Positions 1 through 13,830 of a DNA stretch of 64,000 nt are shown piece after piece; within the stretch, counting starts at the first letter, position 1; each line of letters starts with the position of its first letter. Under the pieces are notes generated by a model. That model was not told the DNA's origin and did no database searches. It saw only the letters and a list, made by a program, of their open reading frames with translations. The stretch is from Chromera velia (taxonomy: Eukaryota; Sar; Chromeraceae). Both the position numbers and the translations under genes were made by a program. Location of the stretch: positions 91,111 through 155,110 of the forward strand of contig JAHBMJ010001768.1 in assembly GCA_018398765.1 (NCBI GenBank). Direction: 5' to 3'.

Positions 1-312
1 GCATGTGTTCTTTTCTCTTTCTCCGCCTTTCGCTTTGCCTTAATTGCCGTCGTCGATTGGCAGATGATCTCGAATGGCCGTGCCGCTTTCCCAATTCGAT
101 CACGCTGTAGTCTGTTTGTGCGACAAGTTTTCCTTCCTTCCTTCCTTCCGACTGCTTCGATCGATCGACATTCGTTCATTCTGCGTTCGTTCACTTTCCT
201 CAAATCGATTTGTTGGATTCATGCAACGGTCGGTCTTGTCATGGAATGATCTCCCATCAAGTTTACTTCCAGAATGCCGTGCGTCTGGTCCATAAATTAA
301 ATTTCGATTCAG

Positions 313-808
313 GTTCTTTGATGCTATGGGATCTGGAGCAAAGACCGCACGTCCCAGTGTCAACCAGTAGCAGCAACAGCAAAGGAAAAGGCAGCATGGG
401 AGGGGACGGTGGGGAGGACGGAGAAACCGAAGGGGCAGCTTCAGAGAGGTTATGGTGGAATGACGCCCTTTGGTTGAGGCCCAAACAATTGACGGACTCA
501 GCTTTGATGGACGCAGGGGGGGATGCAGATGGGTCGGTCGGTTGGCTTCTCTTTTTTGTTGTTCAGAAATGTGCTTGCTTTTTGTGTACGTACAATATCT
601 GTCTGCTTGCCAGCCACTCCCGTGGTACATGACGGCAAAGAACAATGAGTTAGTTGTCGGTGGGAGCTTTAATTCCTGTCTGACCGTTGCTTCCTTCGAC
701 AGGTTCGTATCTTGGGGTCTGCGCCTCTTCGCGTTCGCATCATGCTTTCGCCGTCTCCCTCTTCATTTTTCCAGCCCATCCCCTCTCTGTCCCCTGTGCG
801 TGCGTGTG

Positions 809-846
<38 letters not shown>

Positions 847-861
847 TGAGTGAGTGTGTGT

Positions 862-928
<67 letters not shown>

Positions 929-930
929 CG

Positions 931-987
<57 letters not shown>

Positions 988-2860
988 GAGTGAGTGGGTG
1001 TGTGTGTGTGTGTGCAGAGATGCGGGTGCTGGATACGGGGGCAGTGAGAGTCTCCTTGCCAAGGGGGTCCACGAGTTCCCTCTCGTTGACGTGTCGGCAT
1101 CGGACCCTCATGCGAACAGTGGAGACGGTCAGTGAGTGAGAGGGGTGGAAGGAAACTGACCGCCTGGTGGGGGCACTACTGTATGCATTGGACACAATGA
1201 AGTCTTGTGTGGATGGGGGCATTTGTTTGACCTCACTTTGGGGTCATTCGATCATCTCCGAGGCTGGCCATTTTTGGTGCCCTCCTCGTGGTATGCGTGC
1301 CTGCCTGCCTGCCTTTGCTGCTTCCAAAGGGCCTGCCTGCCTTTGCTGCTTCCAAAGGGCATGCATGCAGGGACATCTGGTGGTTTGGTTAATTGTCTGA
1401 CCGAAGTTCTGCTTTGCTTTGTGTTTGTCTGACGTCTCGCTTTGCTTTGTGTTTGTCTGACGTCTCGCGTTGCTTGCAAGGTGGTTGTCTGACTGACTGT
1501 TGGAGGGAATGTCTCCCTGTCCTTTGGGATATTTCTGGTTGTCTTTGCTTTCTTTCAGGTCTCGTCTTGGCTCTGGTTGTCTTTGCTTTCTTTCAGGTCT
1601 CGTCTTCGCTCTCGACGCTTCTGGTGGTCTGACGATCTGGCGGCTTGTGGACAACCCAGGCGGGGTGATTGGGGGGGGAAGTGGGGAGGGAGAAGGGCCA
1701 GGTCAGGGAGAGGAGGGGGCAGCGGTGCAAAAGTCAGTCGATGCATTTTCTTTCATACAAAACAAAAATTCATACAAAAAAAAGAAAGAAAATGGGAGTA
1801 GGGCCAGCTCAGGAAGAGGAGGGGGCAGCGATGCAAAAGTCAGTCAATCCGTCGGTAGGGCAGGGAGGGAAGGGATGCAAAGGGCACGCGAAATAGGAAG
1901 GGTATGCGAAGCTAACTTACTGAATTGAGATGTGCGTCGGCAAGAGAAGGCGATGGGCGCTGACTGGAATGAAGTCATCGCTGTGGTACAATCAATCAAT
2001 TTGGGGGAGAGGCAGAGGGAGGATGCATAAATAATGGATGAACGCTCATGTCTGCATAATGGATGAAGGGGCAGAGGACGCATAATGGATGAACATGTCT
2101 GCATGGGAATGCTGCTCTGCATCTGTCTGCTTATCTTTCTTTGTGTGCGCATGCAGGTTGCGAGGAGGACTGACACTCTCTCTGATGTCTTCGGTTCGTG
2201 TCGCGTGTGACCCCCCTCTGCTGCCTCCCGGACCGTCAAACGCCTTTTTTGACGCACGCGCGGTCTGTGTGCAATCGGGACAACAAGATAGGTCAGGAAT
2301 GTACAGAACAGCTACTGCTTTCGTTCTCTCTTATTGCAACTTTTTTATCCTCTCAGGTTTTTCTTTCCTTGTCTGGTTGTGTTCAAGTCGATTCGTGGCC
2401 CCAGATCTCGACGGTTGCTCAGCTTTATCTATTTTTCTGGTACTTCCTGTGTTTCTCTTCCTTCTTCCACGTGTTTCTTTCTTTCTTTTCCTGATTTGGC
2501 GGCGTCCGTCTAGCTCCTCTCCATGCAGATGGATCCCTTCCTTTTCCCATGCATCATCTCTTTTCCCCTCATCTTCTCTTCTCTTCTCTTCTCTTCTCTT
2601 CTCCCCTCGATCCCTCCCTTCAGGTTTCTCGTTCTAACAGAAAGCAGCGGCGTCCTCCAAGGGTCCCGGTCCCTTCCTGATAAGGTGCAGAGGAAACCCC
2701 GGGCTCTGGGGGGTATGCATGGGAGGACTGTAGGGGGAGCGGCAGTGAAGAGCGCGGGGGGAGTCGGAGGGGCCGCAGAGGGCCCTGCACCTCTCCGGTT
2801 GGAGGGGGTGGGGACGGATCATTCGGTTGGTCTGTTTATGTGTTCTTTGCTTGTGCATAT

Positions 2861-2892
<32 letters not shown>

Positions 2893-2917
2893 ACACACAC
2901 ACACACACACATACATG

Positions 2918-2952
<35 letters not shown>

Positions 2953-3754
2953 GGACAGACACTTTTGGACCACTCGAAAGCTTCCACTTTGGAGACCTGG
3001 GCTTGCTTTCTTCGTTGAAATTCTCTGCATGTCTTCTGTTACCTTCATCTGCATCTCTACTGAGTTGAAAGATAAACGAATTGTTTTGCCGAGCGGTTTT
3101 CTCTCGCCTGAGGTTATCTATCATCTTCTTTTCTTTTTTTTCTCTTTCACTACGTCGAGTGGCCGCAAGAGCCGTGCTGGACACGGCGTGAATTGCATGT
3201 ACCACAATGGAGCTGGTGGCTTTTTCATTTACTTACAAGACCTTTGTCTCTCTCTCCCTCTTTCTGTCTGTCTGTCTCTGCAGTCCCCTGTGTATGCAGC
3301 CTTCAACCCATTCGTGAAGACTCTTCTCCTCGTCGCCTTCTCAAATGGAGATCTGATGTCGGTCTACCTCTCTGCCTGTCTGTCTGCCTGCCTGCCTGCC
3401 TCTCTGCCTGCCTGTCTGTCTGTCTGCCTGCGTGCCTGTCTGCCTGCCTGTCTGCCTGTCTGTCTGTCAGTCTGACTGCCTGAAACATATAGTCTGTCGG
3501 CCTGTCTGTCTGCCTGTCTGTTTGTCTGTCTGTCTGTGAAAGAAAGGAAACGGAAAAGTGAAGTAAAGTGAAGAAAAGACCATATAGTCTGTCTGATATA
3601 CAGTCTGTCTATCTCTTTGTTTCTGCATCATAAATTCTGTGGGACTTGACTGATGTGCTGGGACCGTCATTCTGCCCACCTCTGGCTTTGCCTCCAGCCC
3701 TAGGTTTATTTTTCTTTCTCCCCCTGTATTGTTCACTCTTCACCTCAACCTCTG

Positions 3755-3803
<49 letters not shown>

Positions 3804-4125
3804 CTATCTGCCTTCCTCCAGTCTCTCGGACGTCGCCTCAACAGTGCCAGTGACCGTCTGGACAGCGCACATGCGGGGGAGCGCAGCGTCATCGGGAAGC
3901 TTCAAGGCGGTCGCTCTGGCCTGGTAAGTAAGTGGGCGGGTGGGTGCAGTGAATGAATTGAATGCATGAATTCTTGCGTGGGCCCGGTGGTTTTTCCCTT
4001 CTTCCACCCCCAAAATTGAGAGAGAAGAATGATGATTCCATCAAAGAAAGGACAAAGATGGGTGGATGGTTTGTGATCGGATGAGGGGGGAATCAGTTGG
4101 ATTGTTCCCAGCATCAGATCAATGA

Positions 4126-4162
<37 letters not shown>

Positions 4163-6425
4163 TCAGAGAGAGAGAGAGAGAGAGAGAGAATCTCTTTTTT
4201 TCAGTCGCAAAACCCTTGTCTTTTGCAATTCTTTATTTTGTTCGAAGTACACACACAATGTATAGGAGGTGTGGGATTTTCAGTTTCAGCTCTCGCTCAG
4301 CAGTTACAATGGAATGCATAGAAGGGACATCGCCGTTCTTTTTCAAGTTTGCAAGGGAATCACCTATTTCCACTCCTCCAAACTTCGCCATTTCTTTGCT
4401 GATTGCGTGCAGTTTGGAAATGACAAGTGACTCTTTTTTTTGCGTTACTATTCGCAGCCCCCCTGCGTTCCTTCGCCTGCCGTGATTCTCTCCTGCCCCT
4501 CCAATCTCCTGCAGGTCCCCAACCCGGCCCTGCGTCTTTTTTTCGTGCCGGTCCCCCGAGGCGGGGAGGGACCTCCTGGACATTTGGGACCTCGCCGGGG
4601 CGGCGTCCCTCCCACCTGGGTCCGCATCGGTGGGCGCGCCGCCACAGGGGGACGTAGAGAAAAGAGTGGCGGCGTCACTTCGGCCAGTTGCGTGCGTCGA
4701 CCTTGGAGAGGCCGCGTCGCAGAGCTTGGGAGCAAATGACGCGTTGATGAGCAGCGGGAGCTTTGGGGATGGAGGGGCACTTGAAGGAGACAAGAGGGAG
4801 GGGGGGGTGAAACGACTCTTTGTTGGGTCGGTCAGCTGGTTGGCCTTTTTCTTTTCTTTTCTTTCTTCGCTGTCTCCCTTTCAGTGTTTTCACACCACGA
4901 GCTGTCTGCCAATTTCCCTCTGAAGTTCTGCTGATTCGAACAAGCTGTCCGGTCGTGCGTTCCCCTCAAGCTGTGGGTCTGTTTGTTTGAACCTGTTTGA
5001 ATGCCTGTGGGTCTTTCTGTCAGTCTACGGGTCTTCCTTTCCTCCCTCCCTCCCTTGCTCGCTCCTTCTCTGTCTGCTTCCTGTCGCAGTTCGTTCCTGT
5101 GTGGGTTTGTGCTGCAAAGTCGGCCCTCGTTGGTGGTCATTGAGGTTTGATAATCTCTTGTGCTACGGTGCGATTGGGTGACTTGATTGATTGCAGCCCC
5201 GGGGAAGTTGTCGTGTCCCACAGAGGGTGTCCACTTGTTCTGCCACTCAAGTGAGTGAGTGAGTGAGTTGACTGGTTCTCTCTCACCGTTTGGCGGGAGG
5301 GATGGGGTCAAATTTCTTTCGTACTTGATGCTTGACTAGATGGATGAGTGAGTGATTTTGTGTGTGTGCGCGTGAGGCCGTCAGGCTAAGTGCGAGAAGA
5401 TAGATGATCGAATGAATAAGCTGGCAGGAAGGAAACTGAGGGAGGAAGAGAAAGTGAGTGAGTGAGTGAGTGAGCCAACAAATGGTCGATCATGATGATG
5501 AGCACTACAAGAACACTTTTTTTTTTCTTGAAGTCCGATTGGGGAGTTCCGCCACTCCCCGCAAGGAGAAACCAACCAAATAAACATCATTTTTTCCCGT
5601 CGAATGTTTGTGCTAATTTGGTCGACTTCCGCTGCTCTACCAGAGGAATCTTCCACCATATCTGCATGTTCGCTTCTGCCCTCTCTGCTTGTGTCCCTCT
5701 CTGCCCCCCCCTGTGCGAATGCAAAGCAGTCCCGAGATCGTCTTCCCAGTCCAAAAACCCCCCAAGTCGTTCCATCCCGACAAAGATCTCATCACAATGT
5801 TCAAAGAGAAGAAACTCAGACCTGGTTAGTCACTTGGTCGTTTCGCTGGCTGCTCAGACCCTCCGAACTGGACAGGAAAGCATGATCGATAGTTCAGACA
5901 GAAATGGATGGACGCTTCGCCTTGGAACCTTCATTTCCTTCATTTCCTTTTCGGCATTCAGGGAGCAAAGCGCAAAAACGTGCAAAAAGTCGACGTCAGA
6001 AAAACAGTCGGTGAGCTCTCTTTCTCTTTGTGCCACACAGATATAGGTCGATGTGCGTCAACATACGCACGGAGAGAGACACAGGCAGGGAGCTAAGGGA
6101 GTCACTCGGCTTTCGTATCTGTTACGGGTGTGATTTAGTGAGTGTTTTCTGTCAGCTGTCTTCGATAAAGGAACTGAGTGGCGATCGACTTCCTCTATCG
6201 CGTCATTGTCTCTGGCACCCAGTTGTGCTCTCTTGATTAGTCTTCTTTCTTTTTGCCCTCTGTCCGCTTTATTTCACCTCTTTTCTCTTTCCTGCTTTTA
6301 ATACCGCAGCTCCCGCCGGGTCGAGCGACACGTCCGTGGAGGCCGAGCTACTCCGGTATCTGGCAAGGACCTTGCCTGTTCTGAGAAAAAGTGAATTTTT
6401 GGGCTTTGAAAACATCTTGAACTGA
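313..6425 (+). CDS. Dynein intermediate chain-like WD40 protein (5' end not resolved)
   Basis: Fourteen exons can be joined with consistent phase: 313-536, 703-803, 1018-1127, 1597-1732, 2157-2291, 2624-2825, 3284-3357, 3822-3923, 4515-4806, 5090-5132, 5197-5250, 5730-5824, 5962-6010, 6310-6425 (TGA), giving about 576 residues. WD40-type blades are visible: GSLMLWDLEQR, ALDASGGLTIWRLVD, FLVLTESSGVL, PVYAAFNPFVKTLLLVAFS followed by NGDLILSD, and ALAWSPTRPCVFFSCR followed by DLLDIWDLAG. The WSPTRP-x-VF...WDL and PVYA-x-FNPF patterns are typical of axonemal/IFT dynein intermediate chains (WDR34/WDR60/DNAI type), which anchor motor cargo via a beta-propeller. The C-terminal tail (…VEAELLRYLARTLPVL…) is low-similarity. 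Upstream exons in 1-312 could not be placed with a matching phase, and the start is probably outside the window. The 5132 donor could instead be 5135. WD40 character is fairly sure; the dynein assignment is inference. Confidence 0.6.
804..1017 (+). repeat. (GT)n/(TA)n microsatellite in intron
   Basis: A long GT-rich tract with a central (TA)n run begins at the splice donor after exon 703-803 and ends at the acceptor of the next exon, so the whole intron is simple repeat. Confidence 0.85.
1535..1606 (+). repeat. Tandem duplication of a splice acceptor
   Basis: A block of about 34 bases including the polypyrimidine tract, the AG and the first exon bases occurs at 1535-1568 and again at 1573-1606 with one or two differences. 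The second copy carries the acceptor used for exon 1597-1732. Confidence 0.7.
1688..1850 (+). repeat. Tandem duplication of an exon end and its donor
   Basis: The end of exon 1597-1732 with its GTCAGT donor (1688-1743) is repeated at about 1794-1850 inside the following intron, at a spacing of about 106 bases and with several substitutions. Confidence 0.7.
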
Positions 6426-7201
6426 AAAGACCTGAACTTAAACTTTGCAAGTTTATATTAGTATATTGTGGTGGTGTGTGTCTCTGAATCTTTTTTAGTT
6501 GCTTTTCTTCTCGTGTCTGTCATCTACTCGACATCCTAGTTCACGAACGTTGTTATAAAATAGATATCAATGAAACCATATTAAATTATAACAAATAAAC
6601 AGTTTTTAGAACTTGAATTAATATGTTCTGATAGCATCAAAAAAATAAGTGATAAGTGATAAGTGATTTAGTGGTGCCCTAAAGTAATAAACTATATATT
6701 ATTCAGAATTTATTCTTTGTGCACCTTATTTCTGTGTATCAATAAGAGTCTACTACTACTATAACAGTCAACTACTAAGCAGAACTTTTCTACCACTTAC
6801 CGTTTTAAAGGGCTAATAAAGGCAAATTAAAGCTAAGTAGCGTTTCTTTTTTTTTTTTAGAGGGAGAAATAGGGAGAAACACACTGAAAAGAGCTCCAGA
6901 AAGCAATATTTAAACTTTTAGACATTTTGTTTGCTTTGTACATCAATTTTTAGCTTTATACTCTATATAAATCCAAAGATAGACCCCACTAACAATATTA
7001 AAAACCGAGACTGCGACCTGGGCACCTAAAATAGTAAGTCTGCTGGCAATTCCACTATCGGTTCCACTAGCAATTCCTTAGGGTGTAACTCTACAGCGAG
7101 AGAAGATCTGAAAATGCGAAAGTCTAATTTTTTTTTACTATTCCTATATTTTTAATTGTAGATCTCTCTCCTTTCTGCCTTCCACACCTTTTGCAAAGAC
7201 T
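6426..7201. other. AT-rich spacer between convergent genes
   Basis: No coding signal is seen. Base composition switches abruptly from GC-rich genic DNA to AT-rich DNA between the stop codons of the WD40 gene (+) and CNOT11 (-). It presumably holds both 3' UTRs and polyadenylation regions; an AATAAA-like string (AAATAAAC) lies near 6595. Confidence 0.6.
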
Positions 7202-8503
7202 TCACGAGTTTGATTTTTGCGTTTTGCTTTGAATTCTTTTGAACAGCTGGCTGGCTTCTTTGATGTCCATGATGTCTGTACAGAAGCTCCGAATCTGCAG
7301 GCCCATAGATGATCGGACGGATACACGAAGGACGGGAAGAAAACAACACAGCAAAACTACACTGCACAAACAGGCTCAAGTTGACTTCGAGACCCAGTTT
7401 CGATTACAATGATGCGCATCATCCCCGAAATCAACGGGCGAGGAGATAAGTTGCGCTTGCATTTGGATCTCCACAAGTCATCAATTCCTTTCGCCTCGGT
7501 GAGACTCACTGCCCCCCGATGAGCCTGGCAGGCTTTCAAAACAGACGGAAAGAAATTGGAGTTTGAAGGATGAGAGAGACATGCAGCTGTATGCAGTGCA
7601 CGAGGATGGACGCTAGATGAACAGAAAGGAACAGGAATGTTCACTAATGCAAAAGCAGAATGCTTCACACATGTAAAAGGTGCACATGCATCGTCACCAT
7701 TTTCATCTTCTCCGCGGAGCTTGCATGATCTCATGAAAAGGAAGGGCTTTCCTTCCTTCTTTCTGGCCTGCCTATCTGAGCCATTAAGTCGTCCTCCCTC
7801 TCGGGGTCAAGCAGCCGATTTTTTGGTATATTTGTGTATTTTTTCTGTATTTTTTGGTGTTTTTTTTGCTTCTTTCTGGCCTGCCTACCTGAGCCATTAA
7901 GTCGTCCTCCCGCTCGGGGTCAAGCAGCCGATTGTAAATCAAAGTGTTCAAAAACACGCACACCTGCAGGGGACAAAAAGGGAGCAGGCACAGACGAAGA
8001 CAAGAACAGGGGCGCACCCTGTCAAGACGCAAAGAAAGCTATTGGAGATGATCATTCTTTTCTCTTCGATCGACATGAAAATGCAGGGCAAGGCAACGCG
8101 GGTGCAAAATCCAAAACACGACAGACACATCCAACCAGTCTCAGACTGCCCCACCTGCCTGTACATCGTCACATGACTTTCTCCCCTTCCCTAGCTTTCT
8201 GCCTGCACAGGCCTCCCTACATTCTTCTCCTGCTCTCCCCCGTCGTCCACTCCATGCGCTTACTACCACGTCTCCTGAACCCACCAGTCTGGACAGTCTC
8301 TTCTTCATGAACTTATTCGTCATGGCGTTGCAACAGCTGAGACAGTTGACAACGTAAGTCCTCAGGAACTCCTCGGGCATCTCCACTGCATTTATTTATT
8401 TATACATACATACATACATAAATACATACATACATACATACAAAAATGAATACATACATACATAAATACATACAAACATACATACATACATACATAAATG
8501 AAT

Positions 8504-8534
<31 letters not shown>

Positions 8535-9169
8535 AGGGAAGTCCCCAGGAACTCCTCGGGCATCTCCACTGCACCCTCCATTCATGCTCTCAAAAGAATG
8601 CAGAAAGCACGGCACAAAGGAAGAAGGGAAGCCATGCAGGGAATTAATGCATGATCGAAGAAAGAAAGAGAGACAGAAAGGGAAAAAGCGGGGAATGCAT
8701 TTGTACTGCATGCACGCAGGCATGCGCCAACGTAGGAGCAGGGGACGCATATGCAGAATTAATTGAGAAAAGTAGAGGAATAAACGGGACTCGGGCAGGA
8801 ATGTAGACTTTCATTCCGCGGGAGGGAGGGCGTCTCGATCTGCTTCACTCCACTCCACTGCAAAGGCGAGATAATCACAAAAAAAATCAGCTAGGTGGCC
8901 AGAGAGAGAGAAAGGCCGAACGAAGGAATGTACTTCCCCCTCACCCCCTTCCGTCTCTCTGACGAAAGGTGGGAGAAGGATACATACGCACATGTTTCCA
9001 CGGATCCCCACAATGCAAGGGGGGGCATGAAGGGGCAAATGAGCAAGTACAAGAAGAGACGCATACAGAAAGTGATGAAGAGTGTACTGACGGGAGTCCG
9101 GGCACAGAGGAAGGAAGGAAGGAAGGGAGGGAGAGAGGGAGGGAGGGAGGGAGGAAGGAAGGAAGGAAG

Positions 9170-9200
<31 letters not shown>

Positions 9201-11790
9201 AAAACAGAAAGAAAGGGAGAGAGAGAAAGGAGGACCTGTGTGACTCTCTGTGTCTTAATCCCGTTTTTGAAATGCTTCCCTGCACGCATTTCCTCCACTC
9301 ACTCACTCACTCACTCACTCACTTACTCACTCACTCACTCACTCACTCACTCACGGACTCACTCACTCACGGGCTCACTCACTCACTCACTCACTCACTC
9401 ACTCATTCACTCACTCACTCACTCACTCACTCACTCACGGACTCACTCACTTTCTCACTCACTCACTCACTCATTCACTCACTCACTCACTCACTCACTC
9501 ACTCACGGACTCACTCACTCACTCACTCACTCACTCACGCAAACATTCAGTGGCGCATTCACTCACTCATTTATTTACCCATTCACTCACTCACTTACTT
9601 ACTCACTCACTCACTCACTCACTCACACACTCACTCACTCACTCACTCACACACTCACACACTCACTCACTCACTCTCTCACTCACTCACGCAAACATTC
9701 ACTGGCGCATTCACTCACTCATTTATTTACCCATTCACTCACTCACTCACTCACTCACTCATTCACTTACTCACTCACTCACTCACTCACTCACACACTC
9801 ACTCACTCACTCACTCACTCGCTCACTCACTCACTCACTCACTCACTCACTCACACACTCAGTCACTCACTCACTCACTCACTCACTCACGCAAACATTC
9901 ACTCACTCACTCATTTATTTACCCATTCACTCACTCACTTACTCACTCACTCACTCACTCACTCACGCAAACATTCACTGGCGCATTCACTCACTCATTT
10001 ATTTACCCATTCACTCACTCACTTACTTACTCACTCACTCACTCACGGACTCATTCACTTGCTCATTTACTCACTCACTCACTCACTGACTTATTCACTC
10101 ACTCACTTACTCACTCACTCACTGACTTATTCACTTGCTCACTCACTGACTTATTCACTTGCTGACTCACTGACTTTCACAGACAAGTTTGTTGACCAGT
10201 TCCATTGAGGTCAACGACTGCTCCATTGACGCGTTACCCATTGACACCAGAACCTGAAGGTGGCTGCACATTCGATCATCCATCCATTCATTCACGTATA
10301 AATTACATGAATGGAAAGATCAAAAGGAGACTGATCGATCAGGCGTCTCTCTCTCTCCCTCGTTTTTTTCCCCGCTTGTGGAAGTCAACCCACGCATTGC
10401 AGATGGGAAAAGGCATCAGAGGATCCGAACTCGTAAATAAATAAAAACAATCAATAAAAATATGAATAGATAAAAATACATGCATGCAGTCTGTTGAACG
10501 TTCCTGCCTTAGAGGAGTACTCAGAGAGATTATATCTTTTTCCCTCTCCTTCTCTCTCTCTCCCCCCCCCCCCCNCCCCCCCCCCTCTCTCTCTGGTGCT
10601 GAGCCAGTGTCCCGCCCTCCTTGCTGATACATACAAACATCACTCACTCACTCTGCAATTTCAGGCGTGTCCTTGATGCGTACAAGAAAGTCCCGGGCCA
10701 CCGAGAGATTGTGTTCTACCTACAAGCACGAGGGAGGGCAGTGAGTGTTGCACTGACTTCATCTGGCGCTATTGATTGATTCAACTGACGAAAGAAAGAA
10801 AAAGGCAGGCGCCTCACATGCTCATATAGAGACAGCAGGAAGACACCCAATGAGCCGGACACATTGACGGACAGCCCAAAATTTCCCATTTTCTTCTTCA
10901 TTGGTTCCTCCGCTTTTCTCTAACACAAAAAAGGCCAAGAACAAGAGCAAAGCAGCCAGAGAGCCAGGCTTAAGAAGGCCTTCCTTTTATTCTTCTTCCT
11001 TTCCTTTCCTTTCTGTTCTTTTTTTATTTTTCTTTTCTTTTCGTTTCTTTCTTTCTCTTTCTTGCACACGTAGAAGCCAGGATAGAAGTTGGGGCGGAAC
11101 CAAGGAAGGACCCCCGACAGAACAGGACAAAAAAAAAAGAACCGACCAAATCTGTGAGACGAGGTGGGCTGAGGCTTCTTGCCAGCACTTCTCCTTTGTG
11201 CTTTTCGAAAGCCGCCCTGACGCTCTGCAGCTCCGACTCCGTCAGTCTCCTCTGCAGTGAGTGAGACAGAAAGAGAGAACCATCAACAAACAAGCAAGCA
11301 ATACGGCGGGAGAAGAAGGGAGGAGAGACGGAAGAGAGCCAGGGAGAAAGAATTTTCCTGTGTGTGCTGTATCCTTTGTCTTCTCCCNNNNNNNNNNNNN
11401 NNNNNNNNNNNNNNNNNNNNNNNNNNNNNNNNNNNNNNNNNNNNNNNNNNNNNNNNNNNNNNNNNNNNNNNNNCCCCCCCCCCCCCCCCCCCCTCTCTCT
11501 CTCTTTTTCTGTGTGTGTCACTCTGTCGGTGTTAGTACTCGCAGCAGCTCTCCTGCTCTGCGATGAATTCGTGGGTGCAGGAGCAGAGCAAGTCTTCAAC
11601 CCCTTTCACGTGCGGCATTCTTGCGTGCATTCATGTGCATATTCACACCATGCAGACTGAGGCAGTCCCTGACAGGACATACAGCCAGCCAGAAAAAGGA
11701 CAACGCACAGCACTTTGGGGGAGAAACCCAGCATGAGCCAGGGTGCATACGGTGAATGGAAAGAAATTAACGTGGCGGCGTTATTTCGGT

Positions 11791-11821
<31 letters not shown>

Positions 11822-13056
11822 GAGGCGAGTTCCGAAGGCCAACCGACCAACCGACCGACCACGAGTGCGGCCGCGAGAACCTCTCGAAGAACGGCAGAGG
11901 ACTCCTCTTCTCTGCAGGCAGGCAGACACCGGAAGGCAGGCAGGCAGAGGGAGGGAGGGAGGGAGGGAGAGAAAAGGGAGGTAGGCGGATTGATCAACGA
12001 ACGCACAAACTCCGAAAACACCAAAACCAGAAAAAGAGAAAGAAAGTCCGGTCCGAAGTTCAGAAAGAAAAGAGGGAACAAAGAATCTTAGAGACACTCA
12101 CAAAGAGAGCAAAAGGAAACGCAAAAGGAACTCACGCCGGCAAAATATCAGAAAAAAACAAAAAGAAAGAAGAAATCTGCATCCAGACCAAGCAGACACC
12201 TCCCTCCGGAGGCCAACGTTTCTTCTGAAGACAAAACAAACAACCCGTTACATCCGCAAATAAATATCCAAAAACAAAAAGAAAGAAAGAGGCAACATGC
12301 ATCCATGCAGAGTCACTCACTGACGCACGCGCACATCTCCTCATCCCAGAGGGGTTCCATCAGGAGGGGCACATGGATCCAATGGACCTCAGGAATACAA
12401 GAAGGCTGGAATACGGGGGGGGGAGGGCGGCTCAAGGGGGGCAGATGCGGCTGGAGACTTAGCTCGGCAGCGCTTACTTCGCATGCACGCAGGGGCCTGC
12501 AGGCCAGGGAGGCAGACAGAAAGCGGCGATCGGAATCGTGTCTCTCTCTCTCGCACACACACAAACACTCTCCCTCCCTCCCTCCCTCCCTCCCTCCCTT
12601 CGTTCCTCGCCTGCTTGCTTGCTTTCTTCATCTTTCTTTGTTTCTCTGCCTGCCTAGCTTGTCTTTTCTTGTCCTATAGAAATACGGCCCGGAGGATGGA
12701 AAGCTCACTAAATGAAATTCCTTCACTTTTACGGACCACTGTGCAACCTGACCTTTCCGGAGCCACCAGCCCCCCCCTTCCCTGCAGGCTTCTCTCCGTC
12801 AAGGGAGCAGAAGGAGGAACCGAAAGAGAGGGGAGCCTGGAGTGCAGAGAGGGACTCGAGGAGGAAGAAGAAGCAGAGGAGGAGAAGGAGGGGGGGCTGA
12901 CAGGAAGGATGCCTGGAGGCAGAGCCTGGGCCCTGAGTGTCTGCCGACTATCGTCACCCCAGTAGAAGCTTCTGTCGGGAAAAACGGGAGAGACACCGGC
13001 AGAGGAGGCAAGCGCGGAGGCGGGCAGCTTCGGGGCCCCTGCATCATCAGAGAGCT

Positions 13057-13096
<40 letters not shown>

Positions 13097-13351
13097 ACAA
13101 AATAACCGAAATGAATCGCATCATATTCAAAAAAGGATTGGTCGTGCAGCAGCTTGATTGACTGCAGATGAATTCACCACACAAGACGACTACAAACGAA
13201 ACAAAACGAAACCCGGCAGGGCCATTCCATTCCAATGAAACAGGGGAAGGAAGGAGGCATGCATATCAAGCAGCAAGGAGGAAATGGAAACGATTGAGCG
13301 AAAGCCGAAAAACAAAGAGAAAAGTCAGGTAGAACGATAGAATACAAGAAA

Positions 13352-13383
<32 letters not shown>

Positions 13384-13799
13384 CAAAGAGAGGAAGGAAG
13401 GAAGGAATGAATGAATGAAGGAAGGAAGGAAGGAAGGAAAGAAAGAAAGAAAGAAAGAAAGACAGAAAGAAAAGAAAGAAAGAAAGAAAGAAAGAAAAAA
13501 GTGGATGATGAATCAGCAGTCACTCGCTCCCCTCATCTCCCTTTGTGTCCTTCCGTCTTTTCTTCTATCTGATTATTCTCCAAACGTGTCAAAAAACAAG
13601 AAAAACAAAGAAATCGCCCAACGTCAAAAACCAAGAAGAACAAAGAAATCGCCCAACGTCAGCAAACAAGAAACACAAAAAAATCGTTCAAGATCTGAAC
13701 TCGACGAGAAGCCATGCAGCTGCCCGGGCGTCTTTTCTTTGGGGGGGGCAACGGCCGGCCCGACCTTCCTTCCACCTTCCTGGCTGCCGTTTTCTTTTC

Positions 13800-13830
<31 letters not shown>

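Noticed and set aside
669-1222. Minus-strand open frames rich in His-Thr
   Set aside because: Translations of the (GT)n/(CA)n microsatellite; no splice or family support.
4884-4963. Exon-like stretch reading VFTPRAVCQFPSEVLLIRT after a CAG
   Set aside because: Needs a phase that neither the preceding exon (ending 4806, phase 0) nor the next one supplies; left out of the WD40 model, though it could be an alternative exon.
5730-6394. Alternative frame through the last exons of the WD40 gene ending in a Lys/Arg-rich tail (PEIVFPVQKPPKSFHPDKD)
   Set aside because: Also phase-consistent, but not connected to the frame fixed by the WSPTRPCVFF blade; the accepted frame ends APAGSS…SEFLGFENILN.
8895-10208. 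A 437-residue plus-strand open frame rich in THSL repeats
   Set aside because: It is the translation of a (CACT)n array; all three frames are open by periodicity and it lies in a CNOT11 intron.
10652-10735. Plus-strand exon reading RVLDAYKKVPGHREIVFYLQ with flanking CAG and GTGAGT
   Set aside because: The minus strand of the same bases gives VEHNLSVARDFLVRIKDTPE, which matches CNOT11 in the correct order and phase.
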